Part shown: positions 24,859 through 33,793 of the stretch, one piece after another
How the letters are laid out: each line of letters opens with the position of its first letter
How positions within the stretch are numbered: position 1 is the first letter of the stretch
Assembly: GCF_946223165.1 (NCBI RefSeq)
Contig: NZ_CAMIBP010000002.1
Location: forward strand, 1-64,000
DNA: 64,000 nt
Direction: 5' to 3'
Source: an uncultured Corynebacterium sp.
Lineage (GTDB): Bacteria > Actinomycetota > Actinomycetes > Mycobacteriales > Mycobacteriaceae
The notes under the pieces: generated by a model
Seen by the model: the letters and a program-made list of their open reading frames with translations, nothing else
Told to the model about the DNA's origin: nothing
Database searches by the model: none
Made by a program: the position numbers and the translations under genes

Positions 24859-25536
24859 ATGAAGGACCTCGTCGACACCACCGAGATGTACCTGCGTACT
24901 ATCTACGAGCTCGAGGAAGAGGGCATCACGCCCCTGCGCGCCCGCATTGCAGAGCGCCTCGAGCAGTCCGGCCCCACGGTGTCCCAGACCGTCGCCCGTA
25001 TGGAGCGCGACGGCCTTCTCCACGTGCGCAATGACCGCAGCCTCGATCTCACCCCCAAGGGCCGCGAGCTGGCAACGGCAGTTATGCGCAAGCACCGCCT
25101 GGCGGAGCTCCTCCTCACCAACGTCCTGGGTATGGACATCCACCAGGTGCACGATGAGGCCTGCCGCTGGGAGCACGTCATGAGCGAGGAGGTCGAGCGT
25201 CGCGTGGTTGCCATTCTCGAGAACCCCAGCCGTTCCCCGTTTGGCAACCCCATTCCGGCGCTGGATGAGCTGGGTTTTGGCCAGCCGGAGCTTGACCCGG
25301 GCATGCGCGCCATCGATCTGGAAGATGGCGTCCCCGTGAAGACCTCGATCGTGCAGATCAACGAAATCCTGCAGGTCGATGGCGAGCAGTTCCGCGAGCT
25401 CTACGAGGCGGGCATCGTCGTCGGAGCCCCGGTCACCGTGGTCAATAACAACGGCGCCATTACCATCACCACTGAGCAGGGAACCACCGTCGAATTGGTG
25501 GACGACCTCGCGCACGCAATCCGCATCTCGAAGTAG
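24859..25536 (+). CDS. dtxR: Iron-dependent transcriptional repressor DtxR
   Basis: The 225-residue protein matches DtxR residue for residue at the metal sites: Met10, Cys102, Glu105 and His106 (primary site) and His79, Glu83 and His98 (ancillary site). The N-terminal winged helix (about 1-70) is followed by the dimerisation domain and an SH3-like C-terminal domain. With Fe(II) bound it represses iron-uptake genes. ATG 24859 has AAAGG upstream. The leader is long and structured. galE follows with its own promoter. Confidence 0.97.
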   Translation: MKDLVDTTEMYLRTIYELEEEGITPLRARIAERLEQSGPTVSQTVARMERDGLLHVRNDRSLDLTPKGRELATAVMRKHRLAELLLTNVLGMDIHQVHDEACRWEHVMSEEVERRVVAILENPSRSPFGNPIPALDELGFGQPELDPGMRAIDLEDGVPVKTSIVQINEILQVDGEQFRELYEAGIVVGAPVTVVNNNGAITITTEQGTTVELVDDLAHAIRISK

Positions 25537-25603
25537 GAAACGTTACTCCACATAAGCACCATTTCGCCGCACGTCGCGCCCCTGGGCCGGCGTGCGGCGC
25601 TCG

Positions 25604-25609
25604 TATACT
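25604..25609 (+). promoter_or_regulatory. Candidate galE -10 element
   Basis: TATACT lies 60 nt before galE in the dtxR-galE interval, suggesting separate transcription of galE. No good -35 is visible. Confidence 0.45.
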
Positions 25610-25669
25610 GGTGCCGACTGAGTGCGCCACCAGGCGCCGCATCAAGTACAAGGAACTCGAGGAAATCTC

Positions 25670-26653
25670 ATGAAGCTTTTGGTTACCGGCGGGGCGGGAT
25701 ACGTAGGCAGCGTCTGCGCAGCTGTCCTCATCGAGGCAGGCCACGATGTCACCGTCATCGACAACTTCTCTACGGGCAACCGATGGGCCGTGCACGAATC
25801 CGCGCGCCTCGTCGAGGGCGATGTTCGTGACAAAGCCAGCGAGGTCCTGTCCGAGGGCGGCTTCGAGGGCGTTATCCACTTCGCTGCGCGCTCACTGGTG
25901 GGCGAGTCCGTCGAGGTGCCCGCCGAGTATTGGCAGCACAACCTCGTGACGACCTTGGCGCTGCTCGACGCGATGCGCGAGAACAACGTCACCAACCTCG
26001 TGTTCTCCTCCACCGCCGCAACCTACGGCGAGCCGGAGCACGTCCCCATCACCGAGGACATGCCGACACAGCCCACTAATCCCTACGGCGCCACGAAGTT
26101 GAGCATTGACCATGCCATCACGTCATACGCCAAGGCCTACGGCCTCGGTGCGACCTCGCTTCGCTACTTCAACGTGGCCGGCGCCTACGGCGAGATTGGC
26201 GAGAACCGCGCCGTGGAGACCCACATCATCCCGCTCGTGCTCCAGGTGGCATTGGGTCACCGCGACAAGATCTTCATCTTCGGTGACGACTACCCCACGC
26301 CGGATGGGACCGCGGTGCGCGATTACATCCACATCCGCGATCTGGCGGACGCCCACGTACTCGCACTGGAGTCGAACGAGCCCGGTACCCACCGCATCTA
26401 CAACCTGGGCTCGGGCGACGGCTACTCGGTGCAGCAGGTTGTTGAAATGTGCCGTGAGGTCACCGGTCATCCCATCCCCGCAGAGCTCGCGCCCCGCCGC
26501 GCTGGCGATCCGGCCACCCTCATCGCCTCGTCTGAGAAAATCAAGCGCGAGCTCGGGTGGAACCCCACCCGCACTGATCTCAAGACGATCGTTACCGACG
26601 CCTGGGCGTTTACCCAAGGGCTGGGCGACCGCGCCCACTCCGCACGCCGCTAG
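25670..26653 (+). CDS. galE: UDP-glucose 4-epimerase
   Basis: The 327-residue extended short-chain dehydrogenase interconverts UDP-glucose and UDP-galactose, which feeds cell-wall galactan. It has the NAD motif TGGAGYVGS (6-14), SSTAATYG with the catalytic Ser/Thr (113-115) and YxxxK at Tyr139/Lys143. GAGGAA precedes ATG 25670. The galE position after dtxR is typical of corynebacteria. Its stop overlaps the convergent DUF4192 stop by 4 nt. Confidence 0.95.
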   Translation: MKLLVTGGAGYVGSVCAAVLIEAGHDVTVIDNFSTGNRWAVHESARLVEGDVRDKASEVLSEGGFEGVIHFAARSLVGESVEVPAEYWQHNLVTTLALLDAMRENNVTNLVFSSTAATYGEPEHVPITEDMPTQPTNPYGATKLSIDHAITSYAKAYGLGATSLRYFNVAGAYGEIGENRAVETHIIPLVLQVALGHRDKIFIFGDDYPTPDGTAVRDYIHIRDLADAHVLALESNEPGTHRIYNLGSGDGYSVQQVVEMCREVTGHPIPAELAPRRAGDPATLIASSEKIKRELGWNPTRTDLKTIVTDAWAFTQGLGDRAHSARR

Positions 26654-27837
26654 GCTGCCCGGCGCGAACGCGTCTCCCCGGCTTCTTTCATCGCCGGCGA
26701 CTCGCCTGCGTCATCCGACCCGTCCTCGCCCCCGGCGCGGGCGGGTCGTGCTGTACGTGAGTCGGCAGCGTCAAGGCGGCGCCGCCACTGCGCGCGTGCC
26801 AGACTGGAGCCGTGAGTGAGGTTGCCGACAATGCGATCGACGAGCCCACCGCGGTAGGCACGTTGGATGAGATGGGTGAGCGAGTGCTCGGGGTTGTCCT
26901 CTGACGCCACGTTGAGAACGGGGCTCGCAAGCATGGACTTATCGCTGGCGATGAGCGCAGCGGCATAGAGCACTAGGGCGTTGGAACGCACCTCGCCGCC
27001 GAAGGTCTGGGCGGTGGCGAGCATGAGCGCCGCCGCAGCCGCTGGCCGCTTGAGCAGCGGCTCGATCACCACGTCCCGCAGCATCGGGACGGACAGCCAC
27101 AGGGCCGCGGCGCTCAATGATTCCTCATCGCGGCGCACATCAGCGCCGGGATCGATATCAGCGATGACGCGCTCGACATCGTCAAGCAGCGTGTGGGCCA
27201 AGTTGCCCGCCCAGTCGGGTCCTTCGCCGTCCAAGAGCCACGCGATGACGTCCATGGCAACGGCGAGGGCAATGCGTTCGACGGTCTCGGCGTCCTCACG
27301 CCCAATGTGGGGATTGGCAGCACGCAAGGGACCGATGAGCGCCTCCCGGCTCTCCGCCGGTAGCTCCCCCACGTCGACCCAGTCCTGCATGGACGGAGCC
27401 GCCATGAATTCAGGCAGGGTGCCGCCCAGCCACTCCTGCGGTGTACAGGTCAATGGCTCATCGGGTCCAAACCACTGCCGATAGGGCTGCCGTACCGACA
27501 GCTCCGGGACGTGCCAACACGCGTCGATGCCACGCTCATCAAAGTCGGCGAAATCGAAGAGGAACTCAGACAGGTCCGCGCATTCCTCCTCGGGACGGGC
27601 AGTCACGACGAAGGCAAAGACCATGTCTGTGTTCGATGCCACTGCGTCGAAGGCTTCATCAAGGCTGTGACGGACGGCCGCCACGTCGAATCGGGCCATG
27701 GGGCCCAGAAGGAGTCGGTTGTCGGCCCGGCGAAGGCCGAGGAGAACGATGGAGTCCTCCGGGTAGTAGCCCAGGGCGCCGGGAATGTGTGCAAAGAAGT
27801 GTCCAGGGGTCATGCGGTTGAGTCGATGTATGTTCAT
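26650..27837 (-). CDS. DUF4192 family protein
   Basis: The 395-residue protein begins with a conserved DUF4192 segment (LNRMTPGHFFAHIPGALGYYPEDSIVLLGL, about 5-34 in two parts), continues as a mostly helical soluble domain and ends in a polar tail (about 350-395). The family is common in actinobacteria, and its function is unknown. The start at 27837 has no strong ribosome binding site. Confidence 0.85.
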   Translation of the reverse strand: MNIHRLNRMTPGHFFAHIPGALGYYPEDSIVLLGLRRADNRLLLGPMARFDVAAVRHSLDEAFDAVASNTDMVFAFVVTARPEEECADLSEFLFDFADFDERGIDACWHVPELSVRQPYRQWFGPDEPLTCTPQEWLGGTLPEFMAAPSMQDWVDVGELPAESREALIGPLRAANPHIGREDAETVERIALAVAMDVIAWLLDGEGPDWAGNLAHTLLDDVERVIADIDPGADVRRDEESLSAAALWLSVPMLRDVVIEPLLKRPAAAAALMLATAQTFGGEVRSNALVLYAAALIASDKSMLASPVLNVASEDNPEHSLTHLIQRAYRGGLVDRIVGNLTHGSSLARAQWRRRLDAADSRTARPARAGGEDGSDDAGESPAMKEAGETRSRRAA

Positions 27838-28165
27838 GCCTCAGAGCATGCGGTAATCGCTCGTCCGTGTCACCGGCGCTGCCCGCCACCTGTGGACAAC
27901 TCGCCTTCATGACTCGTAGGCGCTACTCGACGAGGACACGGGAGTCCGTTACCCCGCGATTCTCCCGCAGTTATCCACAAAACCGGCTGAGAATTGTCGG
28001 CATGGGAACCGCGGCGCGTGCCGCCGCGTCGTCACACCACAGCACCGAATGCGAAACAGCTAGACTAGTGAGTTCATCGCGATAAGGGCGCTGCCGCCGC
28101 GCGGCATGGGGAATAAGGAGTCCCCCAACGCTGTTATGTGAGGTGTTTTCCAAAGGAGGAACAAA
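27838..28165. other. Intergenic region with two DnaA-box-like sites
   Basis: This 328-bp region between divergent DUF4192 and PAC2 genes contains TTATCCACA (27971-27979, a perfect DnaA box) and the opposite-strand TGTGGACAA (27891-27899, one mismatch). TAGACT (28061-28066) is a candidate -10 for the PAC2 gene, giving a leader of about 90 nt. No small gene is supported here. Confidence 0.4.
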
Positions 28166-29245
28166 ATGCAGGATTCTCGCCCGAACAACGGTCCCGTCGG
28201 CACGCCCGGCAACGGCATGTATGAACTCGAATACCCCGCCCCGACGGTAGACGCGGGCAAGGGTGACGGTTCCGGCCCCACCCTCATCGTCGCCCTCCAC
28301 GGCTATGCTGATGCCGGCCAGGCCGTCGAGGCCAGCGCCGATCACCTCAAGGCTGCCCTCGATAATCGCCTCGTGGCTACGTTCAACACTGACGAGCTCA
28401 TCGACTACCGTTCGCGCCGCCCGGCCACGACCATCGGGCAGGACCGCCCCGTCGACATCGAGAACATGGACTTGGACATGCGCGTGCTGCGTGACAATGC
28501 GGGCAAGTCCTTCCTGCTGTTGTCTGGTCCCGAGCCGGACCTGCGCTGGCAGGCCTTCACCAAGTCGGTCACCGACCTCGCGGAGAGGTTTGGCGTCGAG
28601 GACACCATCGTGGTCTACGCGGCCCCGGCTCCCGCGCCGCACACCCGTCCACTCGTCGTGTCCGCGCACGGTAATTCCCACAAGCTCGTGGATCCCATGT
28701 TCCGCTTCGATTCGACCATGTTGGTGCCCGGCGCGGCGCAGCTCTACATTGAACGAGCTCTGGCGAAGTCCGGCCGCAACGTGGCTGGCTACACCGCACA
28801 CGTGCCGCACTACTTGGCGGCCTCCTCCTACCCGCAGGCCACGCTGAGCCTGTTGGATTCGGTCTCCCAGGTCGCCGGTCTCAAGCTCCCCCTGCGCAGC
28901 TTGGAAAACGATATCCAGCGCTTCAACGAGGAACTCGTGGAGCAGGTCTCCGACTCCGAGGAGATCACCGGGGTTGTCCACCAGCTCGAGGAACAGTACG
29001 ACGCGTACTTGGAGCGCTACCGCTCCGAGCACCCGCAGGCCATCCTGCCGGGCGAGGCCACCGTGCCGACCGGTGAGGAACTCTCGCAAGAGTTTGAGGC
29101 ATTCCTCACCGCCATCGGCAACGAGGCCTCGTGGCGTGATCAGATCCTGCACGAGGACCTCAATGACCGCGAGGACGGGCACGGCGAGAATGGTCGCCGG
29201 GCCACCGGCGAGGAAGGCGACGGCCCGACTGACGCCGCACACTAG
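28166..29245 (+). CDS. PAC2 family protein (proteasome assembly chaperone-like)
   Basis: The 359-residue protein has a PAC2 core (about 35-290) including LIVALHGYADAGQA, the TFNTDELIDYRSRRP segment and VSAHGNSHKLVDP, followed by an acidic tail. PAC2 proteins in actinobacteria are soluble and of unknown role; the name comes from a eukaryotic proteasome chaperone, and no proteasome genes are visible here. AGGAGG lies 6 nt before the ATG. Confidence 0.88.
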   Translation: MQDSRPNNGPVGTPGNGMYELEYPAPTVDAGKGDGSGPTLIVALHGYADAGQAVEASADHLKAALDNRLVATFNTDELIDYRSRRPATTIGQDRPVDIENMDLDMRVLRDNAGKSFLLLSGPEPDLRWQAFTKSVTDLAERFGVEDTIVVYAAPAPAPHTRPLVVSAHGNSHKLVDPMFRFDSTMLVPGAAQLYIERALAKSGRNVAGYTAHVPHYLAASSYPQATLSLLDSVSQVAGLKLPLRSLENDIQRFNEELVEQVSDSEEITGVVHQLEEQYDAYLERYRSEHPQAILPGEATVPTGEELSQEFEAFLTAIGNEASWRDQILHEDLNDREDGHGENGRRATGEEGDGPTDAAH

Positions 29246-29283
29246 GCACGCCGTCCTCTACGGGGCAGCTAGACTAGGTGACC

Positions 29284-31860
29284 GTGACTGACGCCCAATC
29301 CGCTTCCCCGATCCTCACCCTGGCACAGCGCCTCCCCGACCTCGAGGAGGTGCCTGAGTCCCTGCAGGATGAGGTCATCTGGGACACGTTCATCGCGTGG
29401 ACCAAAGACCAAGGTATCTCCTTGTATCCGGCGCAGGAGGAGGCGTCCTTGGGCATCCTGGCCGGAGACAACGTCATCTTGGCCACGCCCACTGGCTCCG
29501 GCAAGTCCATGGTGGCCAACGCCGCGCACTTCATCGCGCTGGCGCGCGGGCAGCGCAGCTTCTATACCGCTCCCATCAAGGCCCTGGTGAGCGAGAAGTT
29601 CTTTGCCCTGTGCGCAATCTTCGGCCCCGACAACGTGGGTATGATGACGGGCGATGCCACCGTCAACGGCAAGGCCCCCATCATCGCCGCCACGGCGGAA
29701 ATCGTGGCCAACATCGCGCTGCGCGACGGCGCGGAGGCGGACATCGATCAGGTGGTCATGGACGAGTTCCACTACTACTCCGAGCCGGATCGCGGCTGGG
29801 CGTGGCAGGTCCCGCTGCTGGAGCTGCCTAAGGCGCAGTTCCTCCTCATGTCGGCCACGCTGGGCGATACGGAGTGGTTGGAGAAGGACCTCACCGAGCG
29901 CACCGGTCGCCCCACAAATCTCGTTGCCGGCTCTACCCGCCCGGTTCCGCTGGACTTCTCCTACACATTTTCCGCGGTGCACGAGACCATCGAGGAGCTG
30001 CTGGAGGGCGGCAAGGCCCCGATCTACGTTGTGCACTTCTCCCAGCGCGAGGCGTCCGAGCGCGCCCAAGCGCTGACCTCCTTGTCGAAGATCATCACCC
30101 CGGAGGAGAAACAAGCCATCGCTGCGGAGCTGGCCACCTTCCGTTTCACCACCGCCTTCGGTAAAGATCTCTCCAAGCTGCTGCGCCGCGGCATCGGCGT
30201 GCACCACGCGGGCATGCTGCCCAAGTACCGTCGCTTGGTCGAGCGCCTGGCGCAGAAGGGTCTGCTCAAGATCATCTGCGGCACGGACACGCTCGGCGTG
30301 GGCATCAACGTGCCCATTCGCACCGTGCTCATGACGGGTCTGGCCAAGTACGACGGCCAGCGCCAGCGCATCCTGAAATCCCGTGAGTTCCACCAGATTG
30401 CCGGCCGTGCGGGACGCGCGGGCTATGACACCGAGGGCACCGTCGTCGTGGAGGCCCCCGAGCACGAGATCGAGAACGCGAAGGCCCGCCGCCGCGCGGG
30501 CGATGACCCGGCGCGCCTGAAGAAGCTCAAGAAGAAGTCCGCGCGCGACGGCGAGGTCTCCTGGAGCGAACAGACCTACCTGCGGCTTATCGATGCCGAG
30601 CCGGAGCAGCTCACCAGCCAATTCACGGTATCCAATTCCATGCTGCTCAATGTGCTGGCCCGCCACGGCGACACCTACGAGCACCTGCGCCACCTGCTGC
30701 GGACCAATCACGACACGCGCGCTAAGCAGAACCAGGACATCCTTACCGCGCTCGACCTCTTCCGGGGCCTCGTGCGCACTGGTGTAGTCCAACCATCCAC
30801 CAATGGCCTGGACATCTACGGCCGCCCCTATCACATCGTGCGCGAGATGCCGCGGGACTTCGCGCTCAACCAGCCGCTGGCGCCTTTTGCCTTGGCCGCG
30901 CTCACGGTGTTGGACCCGGAAGCCCCAACCTTTACTCATGACATCATTTCGGTGTTCGAGGCGATCCTGGATGACCCGCGCCAGGTCCTCGTCGCACAGC
31001 AGAAGCAGCGCCGCGGCGAGGAGATCGCAGCGCTTAAGGCCGACGGCGTGGACTACACCGAACGCATGGCGCTCATCGAAGACGTCACGTGGCCCAAGCC
31101 GCTGGAGGAGCTGCTGGAGCAGTCGTATGACACCTTCGCCGAGTCGAACGCCTGGGTCAAGGAATTCCAGCTGTCTCCCAAGTCCGTGGTGCGCGACATG
31201 CTGGAGAACGCCATGACGTTCTCCGATCTCATCGCCACCTACGGGCTCGCGCGCTCCGAGGGCGTGGTGCTCCGCTACCTCACGGACGCTTGGCGCACGC
31301 TGCGCCAGTCCGTCCCAGACGAGTACTACACCGACGAGCTCGCGGACATCGTCGAGTGGCTGGGCGAGCTCATCCGCCAGGTCGATTCCTCGCTCGTGGA
31401 CGAGTGGGCGGAGATGAACGGTGCGGAGGATAAGCCCATCTCCCAGGCCGATCTGGACCGCGAGTTGGCCTTCGGCGTGGAGGATCCCACGGCGCTTACT
31501 GCCAACCGCCGCGCGTTTACCATCATGGTGCGCAACTACTTCTTCCGCCTCGTGCAGCTTTTTGCGCTGGAAAAGGAGGAACGCCTCGAGCAGCTCTTGG
31601 ACTATCTGGACGAGGTCCCGGACTTCGGCGTGGCCTTGGACGACTACTTCGCCGACTACGACGACATTGACGTCGGCACCGACGCCCGCGGTCCCGAGTA
31701 CTTCCAGCTCTCCGGCCAGGACACCCGCACGTGGCAGGTCCGCCAGATTATCAAGGACCCTCAGGGAGACAACGCCTACCACTTCGTGGGCACCGTGGAC
31801 CTCGATGCGTCCGATGCCGCGGGCGAGGTGCGCTTGTCATCCCTGCGGATCGACTACTAG
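29284..31860 (+). CDS. Large SF2 helicase with DUF3516 C-terminal domain
   Basis: The 858-residue protein has a Walker A motif ATPTGSGKS (67-75), the DEFH box (160-163), motif III SATLGD and motif VI HQIAGRAGRAGYDTEG, then a long C-terminal region that matches DUF3516. It resembles Ski2-like RNA helicases. The target is unknown. GTG 29284 is preferred over GTG 29278 because TAGACT (29270-29275) lies 8 nt upstream, consistent with a leaderless mRNA. Confidence 0.9.
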   Translation: MTDAQSASPILTLAQRLPDLEEVPESLQDEVIWDTFIAWTKDQGISLYPAQEEASLGILAGDNVILATPTGSGKSMVANAAHFIALARGQRSFYTAPIKALVSEKFFALCAIFGPDNVGMMTGDATVNGKAPIIAATAEIVANIALRDGAEADIDQVVMDEFHYYSEPDRGWAWQVPLLELPKAQFLLMSATLGDTEWLEKDLTERTGRPTNLVAGSTRPVPLDFSYTFSAVHETIEELLEGGKAPIYVVHFSQREASERAQALTSLSKIITPEEKQAIAAELATFRFTTAFGKDLSKLLRRGIGVHHAGMLPKYRRLVERLAQKGLLKIICGTDTLGVGINVPIRTVLMTGLAKYDGQRQRILKSREFHQIAGRAGRAGYDTEGTVVVEAPEHEIENAKARRRAGDDPARLKKLKKKSARDGEVSWSEQTYLRLIDAEPEQLTSQFTVSNSMLLNVLARHGDTYEHLRHLLRTNHDTRAKQNQDILTALDLFRGLVRTGVVQPSTNGLDIYGRPYHIVREMPRDFALNQPLAPFALAALTVLDPEAPTFTHDIISVFEAILDDPRQVLVAQQKQRRGEEIAALKADGVDYTERMALIEDVTWPKPLEELLEQSYDTFAESNAWVKEFQLSPKSVVRDMLENAMTFSDLIATYGLARSEGVVLRYLTDAWRTLRQSVPDEYYTDELADIVEWLGELIRQVDSSLVDEWAEMNGAEDKPISQADLDRELAFGVEDPTALTANRRAFTIMVRNYFFRLVQLFALEKEERLEQLLDYLDEVPDFGVALDDYFADYDDIDVGTDARGPEYFQLSGQDTRTWQVRQIIKDPQGDNAYHFVGTVDLDASDAAGEVRLSSLRIDY

Positions 31861-31919
31861 TTGCGGCTTGTCCGCAGCCGCGTCGCAGTCCGCGGCTATG
31901 ACCTTCTACGAGTCCGGGC

Positions 31920-32876
31920 TCACCAATCCGCCGGCGCGTCGAGGTCGATGGTGGCCTCAGGGGCGAGCCACGCCTGGGCGGGGCTGTACGACACGCAGAA
32001 GGGAAGATCGAAGCCATCCTGAGCGAACCACAGGAGCACTGGCGCACGCTCACCCATGACGATGGTTGGGGCAATAGAGGTGGGCAAGAGCCCAAGCATG
32101 ATCTCTGCGCGTGCCACGGCGCGCGCCCCCTCCTCCGAGATGCGGAGCATGCACTGCTGTTCAGTGGGCACGCCCAAGCCGTGAACGTCGTGCGCTGCAC
32201 TGATGTCCTGCGCGGGAAACTTCACACTTTGCGCCGTTCCAGATTTCCAGAACGCCCCCGCACGCGCGGCGCGCATGAGCTCGCAGGCCGTTGTCAGCAG
32301 AGCGAAAAGATCCATGCCGTGCGGCGCGCCCGACGGCTGCTCGCCTGACGAGTGCCATTCCGGATCGAGTTCCGTCATCCACAGTTCAACGGAGGTTCCA
32401 TCCGCCATCGTCATGGGTACGCAGACCACGATGCCGCCGTCGGGCAGACCGCGCACGGCGCCGTCACCGTCCCCGGCGGAGTCGGCGACTCGCCCCAGAT
32501 CAGATCGAGTATCCCACCACTGCGGCCCGTCGACCTCGACGCCGTAATGCCCCTGCCCGTCATAGCCCGTGAGAGTGCAGCGGCGCGGCTCGCTGTCCTC
32601 TTCCCAGCGCAGCACGCCCGTATCCACCAACACAGACAGCGAGGTTTCGCTCACGCGAACATCGGCCAAGGACGCCAGAGCTTGCGGAACCGAACCGCCC
32701 AAGATGGCAGGAGCGCACAACGGCTGCTCGCAGGGGAGCACGACGTCGTCGCCGTAGCGGTCGAGGGCGAGGCGAAGCGTGACGGGATCGACCGCGGCGC
32801 TCGCGGTGAGGTGATTGCCAGGATTGACGAATGACACCGGCGTGGGGGCTGTGTACGTCGTGCGATGAGTGCTCAT
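31920..32876 (-). CDS. Hypothetical protein, 318 residues, unrecognised
   Basis: No family is recognised. The protein is soluble, acidic and without a signal peptide or membrane segment. It contains a run of short strands and a WDTRSDLGRVADS segment, a central FALLTTACELMRAARAGAFW helix and a C-terminal PVLLWFAQDGFDLPFCVSYS segment. Codon use looks like the neighbours. It lies alone on the minus strand, convergent with the DUF3516 helicase and divergent from the small-protein locus at 32979-33793. No strong ribosome binding site precedes the ATG at 32876. Confidence 0.7.
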   Translation of the reverse strand: MSTHRTTYTAPTPVSFVNPGNHLTASAAVDPVTLRLALDRYGDDVVLPCEQPLCAPAILGGSVPQALASLADVRVSETSLSVLVDTGVLRWEEDSEPRRCTLTGYDGQGHYGVEVDGPQWWDTRSDLGRVADSAGDGDGAVRGLPDGGIVVCVPMTMADGTSVELWMTELDPEWHSSGEQPSGAPHGMDLFALLTTACELMRAARAGAFWKSGTAQSVKFPAQDISAAHDVHGLGVPTEQQCMLRISEEGARAVARAEIMLGLLPTSIAPTIVMGERAPVLLWFAQDGFDLPFCVSYSPAQAWLAPEATIDLDAPADW

Positions 32877-32978
32877 GATGTAATCACACCACGCCGGGCG
32901 GACACCGGGCGCGCGTTAGGTGTCCGCAGCGCCCCTTTTTTCGAACACCCCTGCGGTCACGATAAGGCCTAGGCTGGG

Positions 32979-33128
32979 GTGCGGACACCGAATTCAAGAT
33001 CCGCACCGTGGCCTGGGACTTGCGCATCGAGTTCTCCGGCGAGCCACCGCAACCGGGCAGACACGAACTTAACGATCTCGCTGAGCTCTCATGGCCGCCT
33101 GTGCGGTGAGTGGTCCGGAACGCTCCAT
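32979..33128 (+). pseudogene. Decayed, internally deleted paralog of the 140-residue gene downstream
   Basis: Two blocks resemble the intact gene at 33371-33793. The 5' block (32979-33034) can be read in one frame as FKIRTVAWDLRIEF, against FALRTLERELTIEF in the intact protein. The 3' block (33070-33128) reads in another frame as LTISLSSHGRLCGEWSGTLH, against FTMTLTANGHLCGQWSGTLH. The central ~150 nt is missing, the frames do not join, and the stop codon after the final His is lost. TAGGCT (32970-32975) just upstream resembles TAGGCT (33234-33239) upstream of the intact copy. Confidence 0.7.
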
Positions 33129-33370
33129 TTGGCCCGGCCCACACCGGCAGCCCAGGCTCTCGACGTAGACCATTAACATTTGACCGACCGTTTCTGTGAC
33201 CAGTTGCACGGACATAAGCGAACTAATTCCCGCTAGGCTGGTGGTCAGTGGCGCCCCATCGCCATGCGGCGCCGCGGTACGTTTCGGCACTGGCCCTGAG
33301 CCAGAACCGAGAAAGCAACAACGCAATTGAACACCCCGCCGTCGAGACACTGCCGTGCAGGAGGCACGCC

Positions 33371-33793
33371 ATGACCACCGCCCAGCACCCCCACCGCGAC
33401 TTCACCGCGGATGCTTCACCATGTCTTCCCTCCGCGCACCTGGCAGGGGTGAATTTTAGGCCCGAGCCTGGACTCGTTCAGGTGCGCTGGCTGCTGGGCG
33501 GTCGGCCGCTCGTGTCCGACACCGTCTTCGCCCTGCGTACCCTCGAGCGCGAGCTCACCATCGAGTTCGAGCGTGACCGCCTGCGCCGCATGCTGCTCAT
33601 CGGCGCCGGTGACGACCTTTACGACCCGTCCGATGACGTGGTGCGCTCCGTGGACTACGACTACACGTACGACCACCGCCAGCTCCTCCTCGCGGTCCCG
33701 CAGAACCACCTCAACCTCACCCAGCAGTCCTTTACGATGACGCTGACGGCGAATGGCCACCTGTGTGGTCAGTGGTCGGGGACGCTGCACTAG
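33371..33793 (+). CDS. Hypothetical protein, 140 residues, intact copy of a tandem family
   Basis: No family is recognised. The protein is predicted soluble and beta-rich, with NFRPEPGLVQVRWLLGG, an ELTIEFERDRLRRMLL charged segment, an acidic DDLYDPSDD patch and a C-terminal GHLCGQWSGTLH. AGGAGG lies 8 nt before ATG 33371. Its last 62 bp overlap the end of the convergent SNF2 gene. A degenerate copy lies 240 bp upstream, so the locus arose by tandem duplication and one copy has decayed. The 33129-33370 interval between the copies contains the presumed promoter. Confidence 0.75.
   Translation: MTTAQHPHRDFTADASPCLPSAHLAGVNFRPEPGLVQVRWLLGGRPLVSDTVFALRTLERELTIEFERDRLRRMLLIGAGDDLYDPSDDVVRSVDYDYTYDHRQLLLAVPQNHLNLTQQSFTMTLTANGHLCGQWSGTLH

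Noticed and set aside
27891..27979. A replication origin
   Set aside because: Only two DnaA-box-like sites, no dnaA, dnaN or AT-rich unwinding element nearby.
29269..31782. An 837-codon open frame on the minus strand opposite the DUF3516 helicase
   Set aside because: It is a GC-rich shadow frame with no recognisable domain or start signal; the plus-strand helicase has complete motifs.
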